Origin: Odontesthes bonariensis
Lineage: Eukaryota; Chordata; Actinopteri; Atheriniformes; Atherinopsidae
Direction of reading: 5' to 3'
DNA: 64,000 bases
Assembly (NCBI RefSeq): GCF_027942865.1
Contig: NC_134506.1
Coordinates: 13,786,436-13,850,435 of the forward strand
Made by a program: the position numbers and the translations under genes. The number at the start of each line of letters is the position of its first letter. Within the stretch, counting starts at the first letter, position 1. Of the stretch, positions 23,850 to 34,526 are shown one piece after another. The notes beneath the pieces are model-generated. The model saw only the letters and a program-made list of their open reading frames with translations. It did no database searches and had not been told where the DNA came from.

Positions 23850-24330
23850 TAGAATAGAATAGAATAGAATAGAAAAATACTTTATTCATCCCCCAATGGG
23901 GGAAATTCAAATTAGTCAAGTAGCTCAAAAAATTATAAATATTTACAATGATTGTATATTAGACAACAACTACAATACTACTACTAATAATAATAATGAT
24001 AATAATAATAATAATAACAATAAATTACTAACTAAATTAATTTGAGAAGAACATGTCAGCAGTCACTGTTAAGAAGCCTTATGGCTGTGGGGACAAAGGA
24101 CCTCCTGAACCTCTCAGTCCTGCAGTGCAGAGAGATGAGCCTCTCACTGCAGCTGCTCCTCTGTCCTGCCAGGATGCTGTGGAGAGGATGTTCATTATTC
24201 TCCAAAACAGAACATAATTTCCTCCTCATCCGCTGCTCCACCACAGCACTGAGAGGGTCCAGCCTTCTGCCTACAACAGAACCAGGCTTTACACTAAAAT
24301 ACAAGAAACTGATGTTAGTTGTGCTTTAAA
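23850..24330 (-). mobile_element. Rex1-like LINE 3' end
   Basis: Minus strand encodes RRLDPLSAVVEQRMRRKLCS…NNEHPLHSIL…RTERFRRSFVPTAIRLLNS (24304-24056), the C-terminus of a Rex1/CR1-type ORF. It is followed by a 3' tail containing a CCCCC-ATT-GGGGG hairpin (23890-23902), AATAAAG and (ATTCT)n repeats (23851-23873). This arrangement is typical of the 3' end of that LINE group. Confidence 0.65.
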
Positions 24331-24481
24331 TATGTTATAGAGTTTAGTCCAGGGTGTTGGGAAGGAGGAGCAGATGAACCAGATCTTTACCCTCATGGAG
24401 CTGCTGAGGAGAGTCAGTTCACATGTGTTTTGTGGACTTGAAAAAGGCTTATGACAGTGTGTCTCTCAGGGTCTTCTAGGG

Positions 24482-25440
24482 CAGTGTTTCCCAACCTCTT
24501 TTGGCCTGAGTACCCCCTGAGCCTTCTTGTCACACCACAAGTACCCCCTCACACATACAATGCGTCCGATGATTCTCCAAAAGTAGAGCAACACAGTGGT
24601 TATAACATGAAAATCATTTTTATCTAATATCCTTAAAGCAACACAATGTAACTTCTCAAAAAGCCCACTATGGAGCTCCCCCTACAGGCTTGGAGGTAAT
24701 GTACGGTTACACTGTCGTAAATACAACACCCTTTCGCTTTCACGTTTGTTAACGAACCGGCGAGGAGTCAGAAGGTGCAAGCTATGTCAACCGAGAAGGT
24801 AAGAGTAATCAAATGTACCTGGGAGCGTGAGAGGGGTCTATTTGTTTTTGCGGTAGGTGTGCCAGAAAGCAAGTCGAAGTACTTCCGCTCAGCTCCCGGG
24901 CCGCTACCGGGCCGCTCCAGCAAAGTTACATAGCGCAGTTTTTCCAACTCAGACCCCCGAAGGGTATAGGAGACAGGCCAATCGTAATATTAAAACTCAT
25001 TCTAGCCGCGCAATTTTTTTCAAGCTGTTATTTTAAGGTAGAAATGTTACATAGTATTGCTTTAACTTGAACATAAAATTCTCAGGCTTTTTGTCTTTTT
25101 TAACCTCAGTTGAATTCAACATAAGAATAAAAAACATTTTCTTGAAATATAAATAATTAACCAAATAGTATAAATACTAAATCAAAATAATCTTCCTTTG
25201 TTATCTAACTTAAACAAGTAACATTTCTCTTTTTTTTAAGAATACATGAACATAACTCATTTCTCTCTCTTTTTAAGAATACGTTTCTTTAAAATTGTAT
25301 TAAATAAATAGCATATTACTAAATTCCACAGCAGACATTATTTTGTCCACACATTACGAGCTTGGGACTAAACACTTTTGTGTGACGCCTTAAAAAAAAA
25401 ACTCCCCGTGCGCCGCGTACCCCCCGGTTGGGAAACACTG
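24482..25440. mobile_element. Non-autonomous hAT element inside a LINE
   Basis: TIRs CAGTGTTTCCCAACC and GGTTGGGAAACACTG are perfect 15-bp inverted repeats. They are flanked by perfect 8-bp direct repeats TTCTAGGG (24474-24481 and 25441-25448). It has no transposase frame and carries a second, unrelated MITE at 24637-25061. Confidence 0.92.
24637..25061. mobile_element. TTAA-flanked MITE, copy 2, nested inside the hAT element
   Basis: Flanked by TTAA at 24633-24636 and 25062-25065. It matches copy 1 (1626-2045) along its whole length apart from scattered substitutions, a missing short direct repeat near the left end and an extra GGGCCGCTACC-type duplication in the GC-rich middle. Both copies are in the same orientation. 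Confidence 0.85.
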
Positions 25441-27679
25441 TTCTAGGGGGCACTACATTGTACCAGAGTTGCTTTTGCAGGCCATTTGCTTCCTGTATAT
25501 CAAAGGCAAGTGTTGTGTCTGCATTCTTGTTACAAAGTCGAGCTTGTTTACATGTCGTGTGCATGTTGGACTCCGCCACAGCTTCCTCTTGTCACCATTT
25601 CCATTTGTGGTGTTCATAGACAGGATCTTGAGGCATTGCCAGGGAGAGATCTCTGCTCTTTGCAGATGATGTGTTTTGTTGGCTTCCTCACGCCACGACC
25701 TTCAGCACACACTGCGTACAGCTGGGATGGAAATAACCTCTCCAAATCTGAGGCCATGACTCTGAACTGGAAAAGGGTGGAGTGCTCCATCCAGGTCGAG
25801 GATGAATCTTTCATTACCCGACACCCTCTGATGCTGTTTCAGAGCAAGTCAAACCATTCAGTCAGAGACATCTTTATATTAATTATGCCTCTGCTTTCCA
25901 CGCTGCCACAAATCTATGAAATCACTGCATGTTGTAGTGCCTCACTCCACATTCACCGCTGCTCATGTGTGAAATGTTTTCTCATGCATCTGCGTGTTGG
26001 CCCACCTCTCAGCTCAGAATGTTTGCATCACTTTACAGGACATTGCATCATTGATTTTCATTAATTTCCTGGAGACTTACCCTAACCCAGACTGAACTTT
26101 CCAATCCCAGACCTTCAGACATTTTTAATCCCCAAAATAGGAGTAAGACCAGAAAGCACACACCTGGTTGTCACACTCAACCACTTGTTGATTGAACATG
26201 ATAATGATCATCATGTGTTGAGAATAACATCAGGTTTTATAAAAGTATATACACATCTAAACCTCCTACTGTTTCAAAGCCGTTGCCAGATGTTGTTGTG
26301 AGATGCTACACTTTTAAAGGTCAGTCTGTCTTAGCACTCAGAGATGCTCACCGGAGAGGATGAAGTTCATCAAGCCTCCCCTGTACACAGTATAGAGATT
26401 ACATTCAGAGCAGGTCCTCCACTAGATCATTAAAGAAAAGCTGCACTGCTTCATAGGCCTGGAGTTTGAGGCCAAATTACCAGCTGATCGCTGTTATGTA
26501 TCACAGTATTGATCTGATTTTCTTTCCCTTTTCACTTTATTTTAAACGTGTTGGACTACTGTAAAATGTGTGCTTCATTTTATCTGATTGAGTTTATAAT
26601 CAGTGCGTTAGTGAATTTGTTACTATTTTCTACTCCAAGAGGTCTTCACAAAGCCAAGACCGCTCATTGACTTTGAATGTTTTGGGTGTTGACTGTGTTT
26701 GCACGTTACAGTTGTATTCATTCGGACTTGTGTAAGCGTGGTCATGTATGTCATTATTTCTCTTTCTTCCGTTTTTATTTCATTCTTTTGGTTGATGATG
26801 AAATAGAGTGACTCTTCTTTGATAGCACAGGGGATCGCACTCATCCCTCTCTGGGGCCGTGAGAATAGACCACCTTTATATTACCAGCTGTGTGTGCATT
26901 ATTATGGGAAACCCATCTGTTTTTTACTCTCAGAAGTGGATTGAATCCAGACTTTCTGGAAAAACAGCACCCGCTGAAATGTGGTTGCAAAGTCCTCTGC
27001 CTTGCTGTTTTTCAATTTTATTTGACAGATAGAAAGATGCAGACGAAGTTAGAAAGAGTATAGTATATTTGACATGCACTCCACATAGTGAGGATTCTTC
27101 TTGTTGGTGTGTTTTCTCTTCTTGGATGCATGCCACATGCATCTGTGTGTCAGATAATTGAACTGCATAAAAACTTTTTTCCTTTTCAATATTTTACTGT
27201 GAGCTCATTATAGAGAAATCCGGTTTTGCCAACTGTAAAAAAGAAAAGTCAAAACTCTTTTAGTCAAGTTGGTAATTGGTCCCTTTGTAACCTACTGAAT
27301 TAATCATTTTACATTCAGTTCAGTTCAGTTCGGGTAACAGTCGGCTCCGATCCTGTCAGATATAAAAAAAATCTTGAAATGATTATGCAGTTTATGTTCA
27401 CATAATATCCTTGAGCTCTGGGCTCCCAACCCCATTCAATGAGCAGCCTTTTTCCTCTGATGGTGACACTGTGGGGCTCTCGGTGCCCATTAAAAAGTCT
27501 GCTTTTTCTGCCTGGTGTTGATAGTTGAAACCTGCTGGACACAGAAACCTCTGCTTCTGGTTTCTATTCACTTATTTAGCTCACACATTCGTTCAGTCAA
27601 ACTCATTACTGACCGATTATGACACCCGTTAAAACTCGTGCACAAAAAGACATTTGGGACTGACTAAGGAGGGTGCATT

Positions 27680-27685
27680 TTTATT
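27680..27685 (-). terminator. Candidate poly(A) signal for the relaxin-receptor-like gene
   Basis: This is the first canonical AATAAA I found on the minus strand below the receptor stop codon, about 510 nt downstream. It would give a 3' UTR of roughly half a kilobase. Use of the site is inferred, not shown. Confidence 0.35.
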
Positions 27686-28194
27686 AAGACAGACACAGAT
27701 TTGGGGTATTTACAACAATCACGTACATAGTCTTTTGTAACCTTTGCTTTATCGAGCGCTTGAGTTAATTCACGATTTCTCTATAAATGCACTTATCATT
27801 AGACATTCACACGTAAATACAGACAGCGTTTGGCCACACCTCATCTATGCAGTAATAGAGAAAAGGCGCTGGTAAATGTGATGCGCAATTACGCGCGGCC
27901 TGTCAACACATACCCCGCACAGATAATGGTTATTTAACAAGCAATGTCACAGTGGTCACCTCTGTAATATTTTTACACAAAACAAATCCATATTTGGGTA
28001 GCCCCCTTACCCAGCTGGGGTGATTTTGCTATTGGATTTAGCCACATCACACTTTACGCACGGCTTTAAAGACAAAAAGCGATGATAAAAGTAACATTTT
28101 CAGAAGGAGAATCGGGCCTGCAGAGGCTCATATGTCGAGCGCATCCGTGCGTCTTGGTTACAGTTTGCCAACACATTACGCGCCTCATAAAACA

Positions 28195-29181
28195 CTACCC
28201 TCTGTGTATCAGACCCCGCAGTTTGTCCCTGAACTCCTTCCTCATGAGGCAGTAAATGATCGGGTTCAGGCAGCTGTTGGTGTGCGCCAGACACACGGTG
28301 AGAGGGAACACATACGTGTGCACGATGTAATACGCCTTGTCCCAGTTTGCAACGTTCAGTTTGACCAGCACGCTCCATAGAGTGATGGCATGGTTTGGCA
28401 TCCAGCACAAGAAAAAAGACAACATGACGATGGTGATAGATTTTGTGACCTGGGATCTGCGTTTGGGGTTACTTGTTTTCATACTGCGTTTACGGATGAA
28501 ACGCAGCAGCATGAAGTAGCTGATGGAAACGATGGACATTGGGAGGACAAAACCAACTATTATTTTCTGTATGTGATAAACCGCCAACCAGTACTGTCCA
28601 CCCGGGAATCTCAGCAGACAGAGTTTTTCTCCTGTGACGTTGCTGACTGTAGAGAAAATCGACGTTGGCGCGGTCGCCAGAGTCGCCAGAGTCCAGATAA
28701 TTGCGCAGACCCATTTGGCGGAACACGACCTCTGCACTGTGCTGTTATTCAGAGCAGAGGCCACTGACCAGTAGCGGGTCACACTCATGGCAGTGAGGAA
28801 AAACACGCTGGCGTACATGTTCATCACTGTGACCGAGAGGATGATTTTGCACATCGCGTCTCCAAACGGCCAGCTGAAGTCCAGCACGGTGTCCACGGCC
28901 CAGAAGGGCAAAGTGAGCACGAACTGCAGGTCCGTCACAGCCAAGTTGAGCACGAAGAAGTTCACCCTGGACTTCCTCCTCTCTTGTTTGACCCTGATGA
29001 AGAACAGGACCAGTAAATTGCCCACCAGACCCGCGGCACACACGACGGAATAAACGAAGCAGATGAAGAACCTGAGAATCGGGCTCCCGTCGGCTGTTAC
29101 GTCGATGTCCTCCAAGTTGCTGAAGAGGTCCAGCTCCATCAGTGACCGGTTCAAAGTAACGCTCTCATTGTCTTCACTCAT
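28195..29181 (-). CDS. rxfp3: Relaxin-3 receptor-like GPCR (RXFP3/RXFP4 family), intronless
   Basis: Single-exon class A GPCR of 328 residues. The N-terminus has two N-glycosylation sequons (N5, N11). TM1 carries G54-N55, TM2 carries LAVTD with D84, and C111 and C188 can form the TM3-ECL2 disulfide. The TM3 end reads SVTRYWSVASAL, so the DRY position is TRY (135-137), the form I associate with RXFP3/4. TM6 has CWMP (259-262) and TM7 NPIIY (306-310). The C-tail is short (REFRDKLRGLIHRG), shorter than mammalian RXFP3, which suggests a fish rxfp3-2/rxfp3-3 or rxfp4-like paralogue. Known family members are plasma-membrane, mainly Gi-coupled receptors for relaxin-3/INSL5-type peptides. The start is favoured because a TATA box lies 52 nt upstream and the frame closes above it. 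Exact paralogue naming needs a tree; the symbol is at family level. Confidence 0.85.
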   Translation of the reverse strand: MSEDNESVTLNRSLMELDLFSNLEDIDVTADGSPILRFFICFVYSVVCAAGLVGNLLVLFFIRVKQERRKSRVNFFVLNLAVTDLQFVLTLPFWAVDTVLDFSWPFGDAMCKIILSVTVMNMYASVFFLTAMSVTRYWSVASALNNSTVQRSCSAKWVCAIIWTLATLATAPTSIFSTVSNVTGEKLCLLRFPGGQYWLAVYHIQKIIVGFVLPMSIVSISYFMLLRFIRKRSMKTSNPKRRSQVTKSITIVMLSFFLCWMPNHAITLWSVLVKLNVANWDKAYYIVHTYVFPLTVCLAHTNSCLNPIIYCLMRKEFRDKLRGLIHRG

Positions 29182-29232
29182 AATGTCAGCAGCGAACAGA
29201 TACTTTAAGAGATTTTAGACGCCAGTGTGCGG

Positions 29233-29238
29233 TTTATA
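29233..29238 (-). promoter_or_regulatory. TATA box of the relaxin-receptor-like gene
   Basis: On the minus strand the sequence reads GTATAAACC, giving TATAAA 52 nt upstream of the ATG at 29181. A transcription start 25-30 nt downstream would leave a 5' UTR of only about 25 nt. That is consistent with a compact, intronless, TATA-driven gene. Confidence 0.5.
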
Positions 29239-32200
29239 CTCGAGGACAACATTTACGTCCAAATAGAGCTGGATCCTGACTACATCCCAACTATTCTTCT
29301 CTGTTTCCATTCCGCCCTCGTGCTGTCCCCTCTCTTCTCCAATCACACAGCATCAATGCTTTCAGCTCGAAAAGAACTGCTCCACCCTCCGTCACTCTTT
29401 GATCCAGCCCGTAGGTGGAGTTTTGGTGTTGATTGGTGAGCACCTAATGAGCCCCTCGGTCTTGTGCGCAAAAGAAGGAAACTCTCCCTTGTCGGTTTAA
29501 ATCCTAAAAATCAACACATAGCGCCTATTTCGCATTCTATTTTCATATATCTAATGATTGACATGTCCGCGTTACGTATGGCGCATGTGTTAAACTGCAA
29601 AAGCGCGACAGGACCTGGATAAATGGTGCGTAAATGACTTTTACTGCAGAAAGTGGTGGTGTTTGGGGGGGTGGTGGTGGTGGTGGTGGGGGGGGGGGTG
29701 ATCAAAACGGACCTCCGACGCCACCTTGTGTCCACTTGTAGGTGTGGCGGGATGGTTCAATTTCATCACTTACATTAAATAAGGAGAAACAGACAAAGAA
29801 GTAGCAGAATGCATTTTATTACATCTACTTTTCTACATAAACAAGTAACATTCAATAAGTAAACAATTTCTTCCATTGCAGGTAATAAATATTTGTTTTC
29901 ACTCAGTATATTTGTACAAACTGACATGGGTTTTCTGTACACGTGTCTTCTCCTTTCCCTCCTTGAAAATCCTTTCTTATTTTTTTTTCTCATATTGGAG
30001 CTGTGAAACAAAAACCTGTGAATAAGGCAGTGAGTGCAGATGTCGACTCGAGTCTGACTTTGAGATCATTTATTTTATGTGAGACTCTTTATTGGCCACA
30101 GTCATTTTTCTTAATAATAGTACAGCTTTCATTTTTCTAAAAAATATATAAATTATTTTATTCTCTCGCTCTGAACTGACACACAAAAGCATACAAACGG
30201 ACATCAAACACCCACGTTTGGATCTGAACATTTCCTTTTCAGGGCTCGACATACAGAATATACACACTTTTCCCTTTTGTTTAAGGTCATGACAACTAGA
30301 GTTGAGCTGCTTATTAAAGTTGCCAGCGAAGCTCATTTGTTAGAGAGTGAAACATGGAAATCCCATCTCAATAACGACTGCTTGTTCTCTACTACTAACA
30401 TTTATCACTACTAACACCACAGGAGGAGCGCTGGACTCTGGAGGGGAAGAGGAGGAGGAGGATCGGACTTTTTGGTAATCCCATACAGACTCCTTTTTAT
30501 GTAGAGCACTTCAACACGGGACACATTCAGCACGGTCTGCTTTCGCACGAGGACACAAGTTTCAATAAATTAAATCGTGATCAAATGCATTTAGTCACAG
30601 CGACCGTCTCATCAAGTATCCAAACACTGGTGATTAATATTCAGTCTAACATCAGAGCAGGCCGGTAACACGTCATAATAGAGGCACAAACACACAACTG
30701 TTCCTGACCATTAAGACACACTGTCTGCATGACAAGTCGACACTCACAATTGATGGTTAACGCGCCGCTCATGCTTCTGAGTGAAATCCACGCTTTGATT
30801 GAAAGCAGCTGGTTTTTAAAATCTTTAAGACCAAGGACAGTCTTTTCATGAGTGTTCACTGGAAACTTCCAATTAATCGAATTTAGACACAGGCTTTAAT
30901 AGAAAAGGACATTTCAACCTTCTGGCTTTGACCCGAAGGCTGATGATCAAACTGGGTTATGAATCTGTTTAACAGCAACGGTTTTTTTTTTTATCTCAGG
31001 AGGAACATTATCAAGTAGTTAAAATGTTCAAAGGGCCTCACATTTGAAAATGTCATACAAGCATATATAATTTTGCTTTATTGAACAAGCTTTTTTTTTG
31101 ACAATGTGCAGCTAATTATTGCTGGATTTCCATCTGCTTTGCAAAGGTGATCTAAAACACAACTTCCTGTTTTTTTCTTCTGTTTTATCTGCAACTCCAA
31201 GTTTGTGGCATGCTGAGTTGATGCCGTTCTCTTTGAAAATGGTGATATTCTCTGAGCATATCAAAGTTTCTGCCCCTGAAAATGTTCAGTTTTCCACTCT
31301 TGGTTAAAAAAACACAACATTAATCTTTTTGAAGCACTCATCTCAAGTCTGACCTTCCTAACCCGTCACTGGCTGAGTACTTGAGGCCTATTTTACTCCG
31401 ACCTAAATGCAGACAGTTGTATCAGCTGGAATAAAGTAAAAATGGCGGCGGAGATGTTTCAGCTGCCTTCAAGATTCACAAAAAGAGAGTTGGTTTTTTA
31501 CAGATCTTCTGTCCCCTCGGGTCGTATTTTGCCCACAAGTGTTTTAAACTCTGCTTTCGAATCCTGTCCATTTGTTTTAGCTGAGATGCAGCGAAGCCCA
31601 GAACACCAGCATGAGCCGCTTTGTGAAAAATAAGGAATGTTTGTAAAAGGAAAGTGTGTATCCGACTAATGAAATGACAAAGATCAACACTCGTGGGATA
31701 AACAGCAGGTGAAATGTTCACCGTCTCTGTTTAGCATGTTAATATTTGATCAACAGCGGAGGGAGATGGGAGCAGTACATGAAGTATCTGACTAATTAAA
31801 ATGTTTCTAGCTGAATGTGTGATTCATCGTTAGGGAACTATGCAGATCATATCAGCTGACCACCTGATCCTGCAGCCCATCCACGCCTGCATTAATTAAT
31901 ACATTAATGAATCCTGCATGTAGTAATTAAGCGTGTGTTTTGTGCCCTTATTAAAAAGCATCACCGCAGTCAGCTCCCAAGTTAATACACAGTCGCATTT
32001 CCACGGTGATCACTCTGCAACACCTTTCTGAGAAGTCGTGCTGCTGGCAAATAATTATCAAACGCTTTTTAAATAAAATCATATCACAACGGCTCCCATG
32101 TGGCAGTGACTCACTTACTCTCAGCCATGGAAGTCAACAATTTGTAAAAATATAATATATAGACATATGAATACATAATAAATAAAATACTGCACAACAC

Positions 32201-34163
32201 AGGAAATACACAGAACTTGTTCCGACAGATGTTGGAGTCAGTTGGAGAGGTGGGGTTTGGTTCCCGTGAGAAGAAAGGTTCAAAATACCAAGAAGGAGGG
32301 AGGAAAGGAGGGAGGAGGGATGGCTCTGTGCCGTCTCCCGGTTAGTTGTCGAGGAACAGGACAGGGGACGTGAGGTGATGGCGCCTGCTGTCAGAAGTGA
32401 TTATATCGCTATCGCTGGGATAATTAGGCTTTCAAGCGCGCTGCCCGTCTTTAGAATCTGGAAGGAGGGCGTCAGGCAGAGACTGATAACAGCCGACACC
32501 GAGAAACCGTTTCAAGGACGCAGCATGGGTAGGGGAGGGTTGGACAGACAGACCAGGACAGGAGGGACGCCGGGTCTACGGGAAGTGGACCTGTTTACAG
32601 TGGATCTCTGCAACCCGATGTGTCCAGTCTTAGAAATGCACCATACATTCACGAGCAAACCCTGCACGTTCAGCTGGCTACATCGAGGTATCCTCACATC
32701 TGCACGTCGCTCTGACACACCGACGGTCTCGTAGGGGTTTCCAGTTCCAGGCGGGGCATGCATCTTTTAACCACCTGGCTCAGAGCCGAGTCTAAGCCGG
32801 CATGCTGAACAGCCCGCTTCCACTTTTCTACCCTTTTCCACAAGTGCTCTACTCTCCGATTCCTCCCCACATGTATAAAGATATCAGTCACAGGTCACAA
32901 CTTCTGCTAATGCTGGTGCAGATGTTGAGGATTCAGATTTAAGACGTTAGTTCGAAGTTTCCCCAAACGCGCTCTGAAGAACACACATAAACAGGCACTA
33001 GTTTAAACTTGCTCACACGCCACTGACGCCGCCTGTGTTTTGAAAAGGCCCGATGCCGCTACAACAGCTTCACCAGGTTTCCTTTCTAACAGTCGACCGA
33101 GAAGATGAGACGACAAAGGGACAGAGTGTCTTAAAAACCATCGATCGGAACTGCAGAAGCTGACTGAAAACACTGGCACACAGATGCACTCCACTCTGAC
33201 TACTGTGATCATTTTCAGAAGTACCTATTTTTTTGGCATTGTGCAAAAAAAGAAACAAACTCTTACAGCTCAAAAGTCTAAATTGGCAAGTATAAATAGT
33301 TTCATCTCTAAATGCTGTGTGCCAGCAGAGTCTTTACACGGAGTGAAAGTGAAAACCCAAAAATGGCTAAATTCGGCCAGCACACTCCCCACAGCATTAA
33401 CCTGAAGGTCAAAGGGAATGCATACATAACTGTATTAAATATCATACATAACTTAAAAGCAGAATAAAATTACAAGCACATGAACAAACTGTAAATTCAG
33501 CGTCTGAAAAGTTCTTGTCACCAGAGAGAAAATGCACAACGAATTTGAACATGAGCGACGGCAAAAGAGAAAGAGAATCGAAGTTTAACGTCGGAGCGAT
33601 GCAGATGGAAAATTCAAACGGGATAGAGAGAAGAGAGAAGAAAAAGACGGCAACGTGGCATTTGTAGAAGCTTTTGTGAGAAGAAAAAAAACTCAGTCCT
33701 CCATGTACAGACGGCGACAGAAGCAGCTCACTAGACTGAAAATGTTCAGATTTAACATACAAAAGTAAAGGAGGAAAATATATTTTGTTCTCTGTACACG
33801 GCGCCACTCCTTGATTTTGTTAAAAAAGGAAAAGAAAAAGGGCCTTGCAACTTTGTGTTTCTGCTCAGGTAGCATCTTTGCCGTTTGTGCCACGTTGGTA
33901 CCAGTATAGAAGTAATGTGGGGTCACACGCTGGACACGTTTCTGATCTGAACACAAAGTCCACAGCTGGCCCCTTAAAGTGATGTCACCCACTCATAAAA
34001 TTAGTGCTCTTCTCTCGCCATCACGACTCCACAAACGTTCAGAGTTTGATGACTTGGGGTCGGTCTAGTTTCTGGATCAAAACCTTACCCTGCAGTCGGG
34101 CTGTGATTGGGTTTGTTACTGCATTGACGTTGGGTCCAGAGTGTTTGTTTGACTCTCTTTGGG
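29239..34163 (-). other. Region downstream of pias1, probably including its 3' UTR
   Basis: About 4.9 kb between the pias1 stop codon and the receptor promoter with no recognisable exon. Minus-strand AATAAA signals occur at 31077-31082, 30157-30162, 30088-30093, 30069-30074 and 29815-29820, so a long pias1 3' UTR is plausible. I cannot say which signal is used. Confidence 0.4.
29652..29700 (+). repeat. G-rich (GGT)n tract
   Basis: GTGGTGGTG units with two long G runs, about 420 bp upstream of the receptor TATA box. The G runs make a G-quadruplex possible on the plus strand. Function is unknown. Confidence 0.7.
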
Positions 34164-34526
34164 TCAGTCCAGCGATATGACGTCAGGTATCCCGCCGTAA
34201 ATGGCTGCCACTGCCGCTTCTGCGCTGCTCCGGCTAGCCACCACCCCGGGGTGCGAGTGTGAGGAGTGTGAGGCTGTGTGGGAAGACGAGTGTGTGGAGT
34301 GAGTATCTCGGAGGCTGCCGGACGACACCAGGCTGCTGCTGCTGCCCGAGTTGCTTGCCGCCCCGTTGGTCGGCGCGGTCAGCGAAGTGGCCGAGGAGGC
34401 TCCCGATTGGTCGAGGAACAGCTGGGAGGCGGAGGAGGGGCTGTAGGGCAGGAAGCGGTTGAGAAGCAGCTCGTGGTCATCTGAGGCCGAGGCAGCAGCG
34501 GCTGCTGCCATGACCATGTTGTAATG
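34164..34526 (-). CDS. pias1: pias1 terminal coding exon
   Basis: The last exon begins [20 protein letters not shown] and ends [10 protein letters not shown] then TGA at 34164-34166. It is alanine-, serine- and histidine-rich low-complexity sequence, as in the PIAS1 tail. It is preceded by a 41-nt micro-exon (38917-38957) reading [12 protein letters not shown]. The acceptor is only about 75 bp from a SINE. Confidence 0.93.
   Translation of the reverse strand, partial: HYNMVMAAAAAASASDDHELLLNRFLPYSPSSASQLFLDQSGASSATSLTAPTNGAASNSGSSSSLVSSGSLRDTHSTHSSSHTASHSSHSHPGVVASRSSAEAAVAAIYGGIPDVISLD

Larger units (their letters stand above)
24330..25870 (+). mobile_element. Non-LTR retrotransposon RT fragment split by a hAT insertion
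   Basis: On the plus strand the left part carries reverse-transcriptase motif A, FVDLKKAYDSVSLRVF (24429 onward). The right part carries motif C, SLLFADDVFCWLP (FADD at 25659-25670), then a degenerate KSEAMTLNWKRVECSIQVED block. The two parts are separated by the hAT element 24482-25440. Frames are broken by stops. A 192-residue frame at 25486-26064 is a chance product of this relic. Confidence 0.75.
13871..28194. other. Gene-poor interval between morf4l1 and the relaxin-receptor-like gene
   Basis: About 14 kb with no host exon I can recognise. It is dominated by transposon relics listed separately. Stretches between them (for example about 15.7-17.2 kb, 19.6-20.9 kb and 26.0-27.6 kb) are AT-rich with only short frames, and I see nothing definite in them. 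Confidence 0.6.

Noticed and set aside
25486-26064. 192-residue plus-strand reading frame
   Set aside because: Its frame is not that of the reverse transcriptase; it mixes shifted LINE sequence with flanking DNA.
28390-28767. Plus-strand reading frames across the receptor gene
   Set aside because: They are antisense shadows of the intronless GPCR reading frame.
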